A stretch of 64,000 nucleotides of DNA from Streptomyces pseudovenezuelae (lineage in GTDB: Bacteria; Actinomycetota; Actinomycetes; Streptomycetales; Streptomycetaceae), in contig NZ_JARXVH010000007.1 in NCBI RefSeq assembly GCF_029892565.1, positions 248,001 to 312,000 of the forward strand, in the 5' to 3' direction. The position numbers were made by a program, and so were the translations under genes. Positions 51,125-59,640 of this stretch are shown piece after piece. Under the pieces are notes generated by a model, which was not told the DNA's origin, searched no databases, and was given only the letters and a program-made list of their open reading frames with translations. Every line of letters starts with the position of its first letter. Position 1 is the stretch's first letter.

Positions 51125-51664
51125 TTACTTACCCGCCTTTCCGACCTTGCGGCGGATGACTTCGCCCTCGTACTTGACACCCTTGGCCTTGTACGGGTCG
51201 GGCTTGCGCAGCTTGCGGATGTTGGCCGCAACCTCGCCGACCTTCTGCTTGTCGATGCCCTCGACCGAGAAGTGCGTCGGGTTCTCGACCTTGAACGAGA
51301 TGCCCTCGGGCGCCTCGACGGTGATCGAGTGGCTGTAGCCGAGCGCGAACTCGAGGTTCGAACCCTTGGCCGCAACGCGGTAACCGACACCGCTGATCTC
51401 GAGCTTCTTCACGTAACCCTCGGTCACGCCGGTGATCATGTTCGCCACCAGCGTGCGGGACAGGCCGTGCAGGGCCTTGTTCTGACGCTCGTCGTTGGGG
51501 CGGGTGACGTTGAGCACGCCGTCCTCACCCTTGGCGATGTCGATCGGCGCGGCAACGGTGTGGGACAGGGCGCCCTTGGGGCCCTTGACCGACACCGTAC
51601 GGCCGTCGATGGTGACGTCCACGCCGGCGGGAACCGTGATGGGGAGCTTGCCAATACGCGACAT
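51125..51664 (-). CDS. rplF: 50S ribosomal protein L6
   Basis: 179 residues, two repeated domains. MSRIGKLPITVPAGVDVTID opens it and KPDPYKAKGVKYEGEVIRRK closes it. 24 bases after rpsH. Confidence 0.98.
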   Translation of the reverse strand: MSRIGKLPITVPAGVDVTIDGRTVSVKGPKGALSHTVAAPIDIAKGEDGVLNVTRPNDERQNKALHGLSRTLVANMITGVTEGYVKKLEISGVGYRVAAKGSNLEFALGYSHSITVEAPEGISFKVENPTHFSVEGIDKQKVGEVAANIRKLRKPDPYKAKGVKYEGEVIRRKVGKAGK

Positions 51665-51688
51665 AGCTTTTTCCTCCGTTCCCTTCCG

Positions 51689-52087
51689 CTACCAGACGTA
51701 GGCGAGAACTTCTCCGCCTACGCCCTTCTTGCCGGCCTGCTTGTCGGTGAGGAGACCGTGCGACGTGGAGATGATCGCCACGCCGAGGCCGCCGAGCACC
51801 TTCGGCAGGTTGGTGGACTTCGCGTACACCCGGAGACCGGGCTTGGAGATCCGCTTGATGCCCGCGATGGAGCGCTCACGGTTGGGGCCGAACTTCAGCT
51901 CCAGGACGAGGTTCTTGCCGACCTCGGCGTCCTCGACCTTCCAGCCCGTGATGAAGCCCTCCTGCTGGAGGATCTCCGCGATGTGAGACTTGATCTTGGA
52001 CGCCGGCATCGTCACTGAGTCGTGGTATGCCGAGTTCGCGTTCCGCAGACGCGTAAGCATGTCTGCGATCGGATCAGTCATGGTCAT
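51689..52087 (-). CDS. rpsH: 30S ribosomal protein S8
   Basis: 132 residues from ATG at 52087; a second ATG two codons later is an alternative. MTDPIADMLTRLRNANSAYH and STSHGLLTDKQAGKKGVGGE (C-terminal) are typical. It binds 16S helix 21. It is 208 bases after rpsN, a long gap for this operon, in which I see no gene. Confidence 0.97.
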   Translation of the reverse strand: MTMTDPIADMLTRLRNANSAYHDSVTMPASKIKSHIAEILQQEGFITGWKVEDAEVGKNLVLELKFGPNRERSIAGIKRISKPGLRVYAKSTNLPKVLGGLGVAIISTSHGLLTDKQAGKKGVGGEVLAYVW

Positions 52088-52295
52088 GAAGTGGCCTTCG
52101 GCCTCTCTCGCCGGGGTTTCCTGGTGCGCCATCCCTCTCCCCGATCCGAGACGGGGCGGGTGCGGCACGGTGGACCTACGGCGTAGTAAGTCTTACGGGC
52201 GTCAGAGCGCCCAACCCTCCTAGCCTAAGCCATGGAGGGGTGGGCTCCTGACCAAACCCTTTGCTTACCGAGAGCCTCCGGAATCCCTGAAGGGA

Positions 52296-52481
52296 TTACC
52301 AGGAGCTCTTGGTCACGCCCGGCAGCTCGCCACGGTGGGCCATCTCACGAAGGCACACGCGGCACAGGCCGAACTTGCGGTACACGGAGTGCGGACGGCC
52401 GCAGCGCTGGCAGCGCGTGTAGCCACGCACCCCGAACTTGGGCTTACGAGCAGCCTTGGCAATCAGAGCCTTCTTCGCCAT
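52296..52481 (-). CDS. rpsN: 30S ribosomal protein S14 type Z (zinc form)
   Basis: 61 residues from ATG at 52481. MAKKALIAKAARKPKFGVRG, then CQRCGRP and CRVC, give the two CxxC pairs of the zinc-binding short form. 5 bases after rplE. Confidence 0.97.
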   Translation of the reverse strand: MAKKALIAKAARKPKFGVRGYTRCQRCGRPHSVYRKFGLCRVCLREMAHRGELPGVTKSSW

Positions 52482-52486
52482 CTCGC

Positions 52487-53044
52487 TCACGCCTCCTTGA
52501 AGGGGAAGCCGAGGTGACGAAGGAGCGCACGGCCCTCAGCGTCGTTGGTCGCCGTGGTGACCACGGTGATGTCCATACCCCGGACGCGGTCGATCTTGTC
52601 CTGGTCGATCTCGTGGAACATGACCTGCTCCGTGAGACCGAAGGTGTAGTTGCCACGTCCGTCGAACTGCTTGGGGGACAGACCACGGAAGTCGCGGATG
52701 CGCGGAAGCGCGAGCGACAGAGTGCGGTCCAGGAACTCCCACATGCGGTCGCCACGGAGCGTGACGTGGGCACCGATCGGCTGACCTTCGCGCAGCTTGA
52801 ACTGCGCGATGGACTTGCGGGCCTTGGTGATGGCCGGCTTCTGACCGGTGATGGTGGTCAGGTCACGGACGGCACCGTCCATGAGCTTGGAGTCACGGGC
52901 GGCGTCGCCGACACCCATGTTGACCACGATCTTGACGAGGCCGGGGATCTGCATGACGTTCTCGTACTTGAACTCGTCACGCAGCTTGCCCGCGATCTCC
53001 TCGCGGTACTTCGTCTTGAGACGCGGAGTGGTGGTGGTAGCCAT
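52487..53044 (-). CDS. rplE: 50S ribosomal protein L5
   Basis: 185 residues; TPRLKTKYREEIAGKLRDEF, GLVKIVVNMGVGDAARDSKL, LREGQPIGAHVTLRGDRMWE. A 5S rRNA-binding protein in the central protuberance. One-base overlap with rplX. Confidence 0.98.
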   Translation of the reverse strand: MATTTTPRLKTKYREEIAGKLRDEFKYENVMQIPGLVKIVVNMGVGDAARDSKLMDGAVRDLTTITGQKPAITKARKSIAQFKLREGQPIGAHVTLRGDRMWEFLDRTLSLALPRIRDFRGLSPKQFDGRGNYTFGLTEQVMFHEIDQDKIDRVRGMDITVVTTATNDAEGRALLRHLGFPFKEA

Positions 53045-53367
53045 CAGATGTCCTCACCCGTCCGCTTGGCAACGCGAACCTTGTTGCCCTCGTCGTCGAA
53101 GCGGTAACCGACACGCGTGACAACCTTGTTGCCGTCCTTCTCAACGACCAGCTGGACGTTGGAGACGTGGACGGGCGCCTCGGTGGTGACGATGCCGCCG
53201 GCCTGCGAACCGCGAGCGGTCGGACCGGCCTTGGTGTGCTTCTTGACCCGGTTGACACCCTCGACCAGGACGCGGTCCTCGCGGGGGTAGGCCGCGATGA
53301 CCTTGCCCTGCTTGCCCTTGTCCTTGCCGGTGATGACCTGAACCAGGTCGCCCTTCTTGATCTTCAT
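53044..53367 (-). CDS. rplX: 50S ribosomal protein L24
   Basis: 107 residues; KIKKGDLVQVITGKDKGKQG is the KOW motif, followed by GVNRVKKHTKAGPTARGSQA. An assembly initiator of the 50S subunit. 2 bases after rplN. Confidence 0.98.
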   Translation of the reverse strand: MKIKKGDLVQVITGKDKGKQGKVIAAYPREDRVLVEGVNRVKKHTKAGPTARGSQAGGIVTTEAPVHVSNVQLVVEKDGNKVVTRVGYRFDDEGNKVRVAKRTGEDI

Positions 53368-53369
53368 GC

Positions 53370-53738
53370 TTACAGCACCTCCGGAGCCAGCGAGATGATC
53401 TTCATGAACTTCTTCTCGCGCAGCTCACGCCCGACCGGGCCGAAGATGCGGGTGCCGCGAGGGTCGCCGTCGTTCTTCAGAATGACGGCGGCGTTCTCGT
53501 CGAAGCGGATGTACGAGCCGTCCGGACGGCGGCGCTCCTTGACGGTGCGAACGATGACCGCCTTGACGACGTCACCCTTCTTCACGTTGCCACCGGGGAT
53601 CGCGTCCTTGACGGTGGCGACGATGACGTCACCGATGCCCGCGTAGCGGCGACCTGAGCCACCGAGCACACGGATGCAAAGGATTTCCTTCGCACCAGTG
53701 TTGTCGGCGACGCGCAGTCGCGACTCCTGCTGGATCAC
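53370..53738 (-). CDS. rplN: 50S ribosomal protein L14
   Basis: 122 residues, normal. MIQQESRLRVADNTGAKEIL and GTRIFGPVGRELREKKFMKI. First gene after the 101-base gap that follows rpsQ; it opens the spc block. Confidence 0.98.
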   Translation of the reverse strand: MIQQESRLRVADNTGAKEILCIRVLGGSGRRYAGIGDVIVATVKDAIPGGNVKKGDVVKAVIVRTVKERRRPDGSYIRFDENAAVILKNDGDPRGTRIFGPVGRELREKKFMKIISLAPEVL

Positions 53739-53767
53739 GTCTATCTCCTGTTTGTCTGCCGGTTCCC

Positions 53768-53798
53768 GGGGCGGGTGCGCAACTCACACACCCGCCCC
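53768..53798 (-). promoter_or_regulatory. Hairpin between rpsQ and rplN
   Basis: GGGGCGGGTG, 11-base loop, CACCCGCCCC: 10 perfect pairs in the 101-base gap at the S10/spc boundary. It may be an attenuator, a processing site or a terminator with a following promoter. Confidence 0.55.
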
Positions 53799-53839
53799 GA
53801 GCCTGGCGGAACTGTCCTGCGGGGATGCCCGCAGGAGAT

Positions 53840-54124
53840 TTACTTGGCCTTCTCGAGGATCTCGACGATGCGCCAGCGCTTCGTCGAGGACAGCGGCCGG
53901 GTCTCCGCGAGGAGGACACGGTCGCCGACGCCCGCGGCGTTCTGCTCGTCGTGAGCCTTGAGCTTGTTCGTACGGCGGATGACCTTGCCGTACAGCGCGT
54001 GCTTCACGCGGTCCTCGACGGCGACGACGACGGTCTTGTCCATCTTGTCGCTGACGACGAGACCCTCACGGGTCTTGCGGAAGCCGCGAGCCTCTGCGGT
54101 CTCAGTCACGTTGTTCTCACTCAT
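53840..54124 (-). CDS. rpsQ: 30S ribosomal protein S17
   Basis: 94 residues; TREGLVVSDKMDKTVVVAVE, DRVKHALYGKVIRRTNKLKA, VLLAETRPLSSTKRWRIVEI. OB-fold primary 16S binder. One-base overlap with rpmC. Last gene of the S10 block. Confidence 0.98.
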   Translation of the reverse strand: MSENNVTETAEARGFRKTREGLVVSDKMDKTVVVAVEDRVKHALYGKVIRRTNKLKAHDEQNAAGVGDRVLLAETRPLSSTKRWRIVEILEKAK

Positions 54125-54348
54125 CAGGCGCTCTCCACCGTCTCGATGCCCAGCTCGCGCTCACGCATCAGGGTGTAGATCCGCGCGATGTCCTTGCGGA
54201 CGGCCTTGAGCCGACCGTGGTTCTCGAGCTGGCCCGTCGCCGCCTGGAAGCGGAGGTTGAACAGCTCTTCCTTGGCTTCGCGGAGCTTGTTGAGAAGCTC
54301 CTCGTCACCCAGTTCGCGCAGCTCGGACGCCTTGGTACCGACCGACAT
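54124..54348 (-). CDS. rpmC: 50S ribosomal protein L29
   Basis: 74 residues from ATG at 54348, which shares a base with the rplP stop (a GTG one codon before is possible). ELRELGDEELLNKLREAKEE, LFNLRFQAATGQLENHGRLK. It sits at the peptide exit tunnel. Confidence 0.97.
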   Translation of the reverse strand: MSVGTKASELRELGDEELLNKLREAKEELFNLRFQAATGQLENHGRLKAVRKDIARIYTLMRERELGIETVESA

Positions 54349-54767
54349 CACGCTTCACCTGCCTCGCGCTTGACGATCCGGCACTTCATCGGCAGCTTGT
54401 GAGCGGCGCGAGTCAGGGCCTCACGGGCGATCTTCTCGTTGGGGTAGGACAGCTCGAACATGACCCGGCCCGGGTGTACGTTCGCGATCCACCACTCCGG
54501 AGAACCCTTACCGGAACCCATGCGGGTCTCGGCAGGCTTCTTCGTCAGCGGGCGGTCCGGGTAGATGTTGATCCAGACCTTGCCGCCACGCTTGATGTGG
54601 CGGGTCATCGCGATACGGGCCGCCTCGATCTGGCGGTTGGTCACGTACGCCGGAGTGAGGGCCTGGATGCCGTACTCGCCGAACGCAACCGTCGTACCGC
54701 CCTTGGCCTCGCCACGGCGCTTGGGGTGGTGCTGCTTGCGGTGCTTGACCCTACGGGGGATCAGCAT
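54348..54767 (-). CDS. rplP: 50S ribosomal protein L16
   Basis: 139 residues; MLIPRRVKHRKQHHPKRRGE, TRMGSGKGSPEWWIANVHPG, REALTRAAHKLPMKCRIVKR. Organises the tRNA A site of the 50S subunit. 5 bases after rpsC. Confidence 0.98.
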   Translation of the reverse strand: MLIPRRVKHRKQHHPKRRGEAKGGTTVAFGEYGIQALTPAYVTNRQIEAARIAMTRHIKRGGKVWINIYPDRPLTKKPAETRMGSGKGSPEWWIANVHPGRVMFELSYPNEKIAREALTRAAHKLPMKCRIVKREAGEA

Positions 54768-54772
54768 GTCGG

Positions 54773-55600
54773 TCAGGCCTCCGTTCCGGTGCTCTCAGCC
54801 GGAGCGGCGGCGGCGGGAGCCTCGGCCTTGGGGGCCTCGGCGCCGGCAGCCTGCTGCGGCTTGCGACCGCGCCGCTCGCCACCGCGGCCACCACGGGCCG
54901 GGCGGTCGTTGCCGCCACCGCGAGCCGGGCGGTTACCCGCACGGGCGGCAGCGTTCTCGGCGCGGACCTCGGCGATGTTCTTGACATCGCCCTTGTAGAT
55001 CCAGACCTTCACGCCGATGCGGCCGAAGGTCGTCTTGGCCTCGAAGAAGCCGTAGTCCACGTTCGCGCGGAGCGTGTGCAGGGGCACGCGGCCCTCGCGG
55101 TAGAACTCCGAGCGGGACATCTCGGCGCCGCCGAGGCGACCGCCGCACTGGATCTTGATGCCCTTGGCGCCGGCCTTCATGGCGGACTGCATGCTCTTGC
55201 GCATGGCCCGACGGAAGGAGACGCGGGAGGAGAGCTGCTCGGCGACGGCCTGCGCGACCAGCTGGGCATCCGTCTCGGGGTTCTTGACCTCGAGGATGTT
55301 CAGCTGGACCTGCTTGCCCGTGAGCTTCTCGAGGTCACCGCGGATGCGGTCGGCCTCGGCGCCACGGCGGCCGATGACGATGCCCGGACGAGCGGTGTGG
55401 ATGTCCACACGCACACGGTCACGGGTACGCTCGATCTCCACCTTCGAGATGCCGGCGCGCTCCATGCCGGACGTCATCATCCGACGGATGGCGACGTCTT
55501 CCTTGACGTAGTCCTTGTACAGCTTGTCGGCGTACCACCGGGACTTGAAGTCCGTGGTGATGCCGAGCCGGAACCCGTGCGGGTTTACCTTCTGGCCCAT
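54773..55600 (-). CDS. rpsC: 30S ribosomal protein S3
   Basis: 275 residues. The usual S3 core with the KH domain (DRVRVDIHTARPGIVIGRRG) takes about 215; the remainder is a low-complexity tail of RGG-like repeats (RPARGGGNDRPARGGRGGER) followed by an Ala/Pro/Glu stretch. S3 lines the mRNA entry channel. One-base overlap with rplV. Confidence 0.98.
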   Translation of the reverse strand: MGQKVNPHGFRLGITTDFKSRWYADKLYKDYVKEDVAIRRMMTSGMERAGISKVEIERTRDRVRVDIHTARPGIVIGRRGAEADRIRGDLEKLTGKQVQLNILEVKNPETDAQLVAQAVAEQLSSRVSFRRAMRKSMQSAMKAGAKGIKIQCGGRLGGAEMSRSEFYREGRVPLHTLRANVDYGFFEAKTTFGRIGVKVWIYKGDVKNIAEVRAENAAARAGNRPARGGGNDRPARGGRGGERRGRKPQQAAGAEAPKAEAPAAAAPAESTGTEA

Positions 55601-55971
55601 TACCGGGTTCCTTCCTTGCTGCTGACGACCACGGTGATGTGGCTGGTCCGCTTGCGGATCCGGTAGGCACGGCCCTGGGCACGCGGCCGGAACCGCTTCA
55701 GGGTCGGACCCTCGTCGACGTACGCCTCGGTGATGACGAGGCTGTCGGCGTCGGTGTGGTCGTAGTTGTGCGCGGCGTTGGCAATGGCGCTGTCGAGCAC
55801 CTTGCCCACCGGCACGCTCGCGGCCTGCGGGGCGAAACGCAGGACCGCCTGAGCCTCCGTGGCGCCCATGCCACGGATGAGGTCCACCACGCGGCGGGCC
55901 TTCATGGGCGTGACGCGGATGTACCGCGCCTGGGCCCTGGCTTCCATGGTTGTCCCTTCAGTGTTTGTCAT
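55600..55971 (-). CDS. rplV: 50S ribosomal protein L22
   Basis: 123 residues from ATG at 55971; a second start (MEARAQARYIRV) eight codons on has a good AAGGGAC site and may be the real one (115 residues). TPMKARRVVDLIRGMGATEA and RRFRPRAQGRAYRIRKRTSH-like end with the tunnel-lining hairpin. Target region of macrolide-resistance mutations. Confidence 0.97.
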   Translation of the reverse strand: MTNTEGTTMEARAQARYIRVTPMKARRVVDLIRGMGATEAQAVLRFAPQAASVPVGKVLDSAIANAAHNYDHTDADSLVITEAYVDEGPTLKRFRPRAQGRAYRIRKRTSHITVVVSSKEGTR

Positions 55972-55987
55972 GATCAGTCACCCCGCG

Positions 55988-56269
55988 CTAGCGGCGCTTC
56001 GACTTCCGGTCGTCCTTGACGTGACCCCGGAAGGTGCGCGTCGGCGAGAACTCGCCGAGCTTGTGGCCGACCATCGACTCGGTGACAAACACCGGGATGT
56101 GGGTCTTGCCGTTGTGCACCGCGATCGTGTGGCCCAGCATGGCCGGGACGATCATCGAGCGGCGGGACCAGGTCTTGATGACGTTCTTGGAACCGGCTTC
56201 GTTCTGAGCATCCACCTTCTTGGCGAGGTGCTCGTCGACGAAGGGCCCCTTCTTGAGACTGCGCGGCAT
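55988..56269 (-). CDS. rpsS: 30S ribosomal protein S19
   Basis: 93 residues; MPRSLKKGPFVDEHLAKKVD, WSRRSMIVPAMLGHTIAVHN, VGHKLGEFSPTRTFRGHVKD. In the 30S head, with S13. 16 bases before rplV. Confidence 0.98.
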   Translation of the reverse strand: MPRSLKKGPFVDEHLAKKVDAQNEAGSKNVIKTWSRRSMIVPAMLGHTIAVHNGKTHIPVFVTESMVGHKLGEFSPTRTFRGHVKDDRKSKRR

Positions 56270-56281
56270 CTAAACCCGCTC

Positions 56282-57118
56282 CTAGCGCTTCTTGTTCGTC
56301 TTGCGGCGGCGGACGATGTACTTGCTCGAAGCCTTCTTCGGCGAGCGAGTACGACCCTCCTTCTGACCCCAGGGGCTGACCGGGTGGCGACCACCGGAGG
56401 TCTTGCCCTCACCACCACCGTGGGGGTGGTCAACCGGGTTCATCGCCACACCGCGAACGGTCGGGCGGACGCCCAGCCAGCGCTTGCGGCCGGCCTTGCC
56501 CCAGTTGATGTTGCTCTGCTCGGCGTTGCCGACCTCGCCGACCGTGGCGCGGCAGCGCTGGTCGACCAGACGGATCTCACCGGACGGCATGCGGAGGTGG
56601 GCCATGGTGCCCTCCTTCGCGAGCAGCTGCACGGAGGCACCGGCGGAGCGGGCGAACTTGGCGCCGCCGCCGGGACGAAGCTCCACGGAGTGGATCGTCG
56701 TACCGACCGGGATGTTGCGCAGCGCCAGGTTGTTGCCCGGCTTGATGTCGGCCCCGGGACCGTTCTCGACGCGGTCGCCCTGCTGCAGGTTGCGCGGGGC
56801 GAGGATGTAACGCTTCTCGCCGTCCGCGTAGTGCAGCAGCGCGATGCGCGCGGTGCGGTTGGGGTCGTACTCGATGTGCGCGACCTTCGCCGGCACGCCG
56901 TCCTTGTCGTGCCGACGGAAGTCGATCACTCGGTAGGCGCGCTTGTGTCCGCCACCCTGGTGGCGAACGGTCACACGACCGGCGTTGTTACGGCCGCCCT
57001 TGCTGTGCAGCGGGCGGACCAGCGACTTCTCCGGCGTGGACCGCGTGACCTCGACGAAGTCGGCGACGCTGGCGCCACGACGGCCCGGCGTAGTCGGCTT
57101 GTACTTGCGGATTCCCAT
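56282..57118 (-). CDS. rplB: 50S ribosomal protein L2
   Basis: 278 residues, normal. MGIRKYKPTTPGRRGASVAD, RVTVRHQGGGHKRAYRVIDF and the conserved NPVDHPHGGGEGKTSGGRHP with the His important for peptidyl transfer. 12 bases before rpsS. Confidence 0.98.
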   Translation of the reverse strand: MGIRKYKPTTPGRRGASVADFVEVTRSTPEKSLVRPLHSKGGRNNAGRVTVRHQGGGHKRAYRVIDFRRHDKDGVPAKVAHIEYDPNRTARIALLHYADGEKRYILAPRNLQQGDRVENGPGADIKPGNNLALRNIPVGTTIHSVELRPGGGAKFARSAGASVQLLAKEGTMAHLRMPSGEIRLVDQRCRATVGEVGNAEQSNINWGKAGRKRWLGVRPTVRGVAMNPVDHPHGGGEGKTSGGRHPVSPWGQKEGRTRSPKKASSKYIVRRRKTNKKR

Positions 57119-57156
57119 TTCTCAGTCCTCGTCCGATATCGGACGATCCGACCCGC

Positions 57157-57576
57157 TTACGCGGACGGACCGCCGAAGATGTCGATACGGTCGCCCTCTG
57201 CGAGGGTCACGATCGCTCGCTTGCTGCCGGCACGCTGACCGAAGCCGGTCTTCGTGCGCTTGCGCTTGCCGATGCGGTTGATCGTGTTGACCCCGGTGAC
57301 CTTGACCGAGAAGACCGCCTGGACGGCCTGCTTGATCTGGGTCTTGTTGGCGTTCGGGTCGACGATGAACGTGTACTTGTTCTCGTCCAGGAGCGCGTAG
57401 CTCTTCTCCGACACGACCGGCTTCAGCAGCACGTCACGGGGGTCCGTGTACGACTTGCTGAGCGGCGTGACGACGGTGTTCTTGCCCTCGGTCGCGTGGC
57501 GCCGCGCCTTGGCGACGCGCGCGGCCTTGGCGACCTTGGCCGCCTTGGAGGCGATGCTCGGGTGACGCGTAGCCAT
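57157..57576 (-). CDS. rplW: 50S ribosomal protein L23
   Basis: 139 residues, about 40 more than the usual L23: an Ala/Lys-rich N-terminal extension (ASKAAKVAKAARVAKARRHA) precedes the fold (DVLLKPVVSEKSYALLDENK, KVTGVNTINRIGKRKRTKTG). Docking site of trigger factor and SRP at the exit tunnel. One-base overlap with rplD. Confidence 0.97.
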   Translation of the reverse strand: MATRHPSIASKAAKVAKAARVAKARRHATEGKNTVVTPLSKSYTDPRDVLLKPVVSEKSYALLDENKYTFIVDPNANKTQIKQAVQAVFSVKVTGVNTINRIGKRKRTKTGFGQRAGSKRAIVTLAEGDRIDIFGGPSA

Positions 57577-58232
57577 CAGGCCTCGCTCCCTTCGGTGTCA
57601 TTGGCCTTCGGGCCGGACACGAAGGACTCGAACGCGGACTGGGTGAAGACCACGTCGTCCGAGACGAGAACGTCGTACGTGTTCAGCTGGCCCGGCTCCA
57701 GGATGTGGACCTGGGGCAGGTTGCGGGCGGACAGCCACGCGGCCTCGTCGGCGCGCTCGATGACCAGGAGCAGGTTCTTGCGCTCCGAGATCTTGCCGAA
57801 CAGCGTCCGAGCGGACTTCGTGGACGGGTTGTCGCCCTCGAGCAGTCCGGAGACGACGTGGATGCGGTTGTGGCGGGCCCGGTCGGTGAGGGCGTGGCGC
57901 AGGGCCGCGGCCTTCATCTTCTTCGGGGTCCGCTGCGAGTAGTCACGCGGCTGCGGGCCGTGGACGACGCCACCGCCTGCGAACTGCGGCGCACGGGTCG
58001 AGCCCTGACGGGCGCGGCCGGTGCCCTTCTGGCGGTACGGCTTCTTGCCACCACCACGGACCTCGCCACGACGCTTGGTCTTGTGCGTGCCCTGACGGGC
58101 CGCGGCCAGCTGCGCGACGACTACCTGGTGGATCAGCGGGATGGAAACCTTCTCTACGTCGAAGATCTCCGCGGGGAGCTCGACGGATCCGGCCTTCTCG
58201 CCCGCCGGCGAAAGGATGTCAACAGTGCTCAT
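57576..58232 (-). CDS. rplD: 50S ribosomal protein L4
   Basis: 218 residues; HQVVVAQLAAARQGTHKTKR and the tunnel loop GGGKKPYRQKGTGRARQGST. In some bacteria L4 represses its own operon; the S10 leader here is structured but this control is not shown for Streptomyces. 8 bases after rplC. Confidence 0.98.
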   Translation of the reverse strand: MSTVDILSPAGEKAGSVELPAEIFDVEKVSIPLIHQVVVAQLAAARQGTHKTKRRGEVRGGGKKPYRQKGTGRARQGSTRAPQFAGGGVVHGPQPRDYSQRTPKKMKAAALRHALTDRARHNRIHVVSGLLEGDNPSTKSARTLFGKISERKNLLLVIERADEAAWLSARNLPQVHILEPGQLNTYDVLVSDDVVFTQSAFESFVSGPKANDTEGSEA

Positions 58233-58240
58233 CGGTTACC

Positions 58241-58885
58241 TCAGGCCCCCTTGGCCGCGGTGCGGACCAGGACGAGGCCGCCGTTCGGACCAGGAACCGC
58301 GCCCTTGATGAGCAGCAGACCCTTCTCCGCGTCAACGGCGTGGACGGTCAGGTTCTGGGTGGTGACCCGCTCGTTGCCCATACGACCCGCCATGCGGAGG
58401 CCCTTGAACACACGGCCCGGGGTGGCACAGCCACCGATGGAGCCGGGAGAGCGGTGCTTGCGCTGGGTGCCGTGTCCGGCGCCGAGGCCCTTGAAGTTGT
58501 GACGCTTCATGACACCGGCGAAGCCCTTGCCCTTGCTCTTGCCGGTCACGTCGACCTTCACGCCGGCCTCGAACACCTCAGCGGTGATCTCCTGGCCGAG
58601 CGTGTACTCGGAGGCGGCCGCGGTGCGGATCTCGACGAGGTGGCGACGCGGGGTGACATCGGCCTTGGCGAAGTGACCCTTGAGGGGCTTGTTCACCTTG
58701 CGCGGGTCGATCTCGCCGAAGGCGATCTGGACCGACTCGTAGCCGTCACTGTCATTCGTACGGACCTGGGTCACGACGTTGGGGCCGGCCTTGACGACGG
58801 TGACGGGAACAACACGGTTGTTCTCGTCCCACACCTGCGTCATGCCGAGCTTCTCGCCCAGGATGCCCTTGATCTGCTTAGCCAT
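58241..58885 (-). CDS. rplC: 50S ribosomal protein L3
   Basis: 214 residues; KGILGEKLGMTQVWDENNRV, and the peptidyl-transferase-reaching loop KGKGFAGVMKRHNFKGLGA, HGTQRKHRSPGSIGGCATPG. 17 bases after rpsJ. Confidence 0.98.
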   Translation of the reverse strand: MAKQIKGILGEKLGMTQVWDENNRVVPVTVVKAGPNVVTQVRTNDSDGYESVQIAFGEIDPRKVNKPLKGHFAKADVTPRRHLVEIRTAAASEYTLGQEITAEVFEAGVKVDVTGKSKGKGFAGVMKRHNFKGLGAGHGTQRKHRSPGSIGGCATPGRVFKGLRMAGRMGNERVTTQNLTVHAVDAEKGLLLIKGAVPGPNGGLVLVRTAAKGA

Positions 58886-58902
58886 TCTCAGATCACCGGC
58901 CC

Positions 58903-59211
58903 TCAGAGCTTGATCTCGATGTCGACACCGGCCGGGAGGTCGAGTCGCATCAGGGAGTCAACGGTCTTGGGGGTCGGGTCGAGGATGTCGATGAGGCGCT
59001 TGTGCGTGCGCATCTCGAAGTGCTCGCGAGAGTCCTTGTACTTGTGCGGCGACTTGATGACGCAGTACACGTTCTTCTCAGTGGGCAGCGGCACCGGGCC
59101 CGCGACCGACGCACCAGTGCGCGTCACCGTCTCGACGATCTTCTTCGCCGAGGAGTCGATGACCTCGTGGTCGTAGGCCTTGAGCCGGATGCGGATCTTC
59201 TGTCCCGCCAT
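58903..59211 (-). CDS. rpsJ: 30S ribosomal protein S10
   Basis: 102 residues; KIRIRLKAYDHEVIDSSAKK, GPVPLPTEKNVYCVIKSPHK, FEMRTHKRLIDILDPTPKTV. Besides its ribosomal role it is NusE in antitermination. First gene of the superoperon, behind a 300-400-base leader. Confidence 0.98.
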   Translation of the reverse strand: MAGQKIRIRLKAYDHEVIDSSAKKIVETVTRTGASVAGPVPLPTEKNVYCVIKSPHKYKDSREHFEMRTHKRLIDILDPTPKTVDSLMRLDLPAGVDIEIKL

Positions 59212-59640
59212 GGCTACTCAGTAGTCCTGTCTCTTTTACAGCTCTGGAACCCGGTGCTCCACTGACTTCCTCCGACCCACGCGGTCGGGTGTGTCGCACT
59301 CTCACTGACACAGATGTCCCTTGTCCGAACATCCCTTGCCTGAGAAAGAGGTTCACCGGGCGCCTGGCCGGTGCTGCACCGCACTTCCCGAAAGATTCCC
59401 GTACGTCCGCCTCAGCGCTGCCTTACGGCAGTTGGGGCGACGAGTACTGTGGGACTCGCTTCCGGTCCTCCCGGCGGGAGGCGCACAGCATCAACACTCG
59501 ACCGAGCAACTCCGACAGTCTGCCATATGGGCCAGGGCCCTGGCCAATCGGGCCGGAGACAATACCCCGGGAGTGACGCAGGTCAAACATGGGTGCCACT
59601 CACCTGGCGGCGCGGCCCGTTCCTCCGCCAAGATCCCGAC
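59212..59640 (-). promoter_or_regulatory. S10 operon leader and promoter region, no gene seen
   Basis: 429 bases. On the minus strand TTGACC (59581-59586) and TATTGT (59559-59564) are 16 bases apart and could be the promoter, giving a leader of about 340 bases. Three hairpins lie in it: CCTCCC-GGC-GGGAGG (59468-59482), CTGCC-TTAC-GGCAG (59418-59431; a GUAA tetraloop in minus RNA) and CACCGG-N8-CCGGTG (59354-59373). I see no coding region or terminator U-tract. Confidence 0.55.

Noticed and set aside
52088..52295. Hidden gene in the 208-base gap between rpsN and rpsH
   Set aside because: No frame with start, ribosome site and coding bias; treated as an operon spacer.
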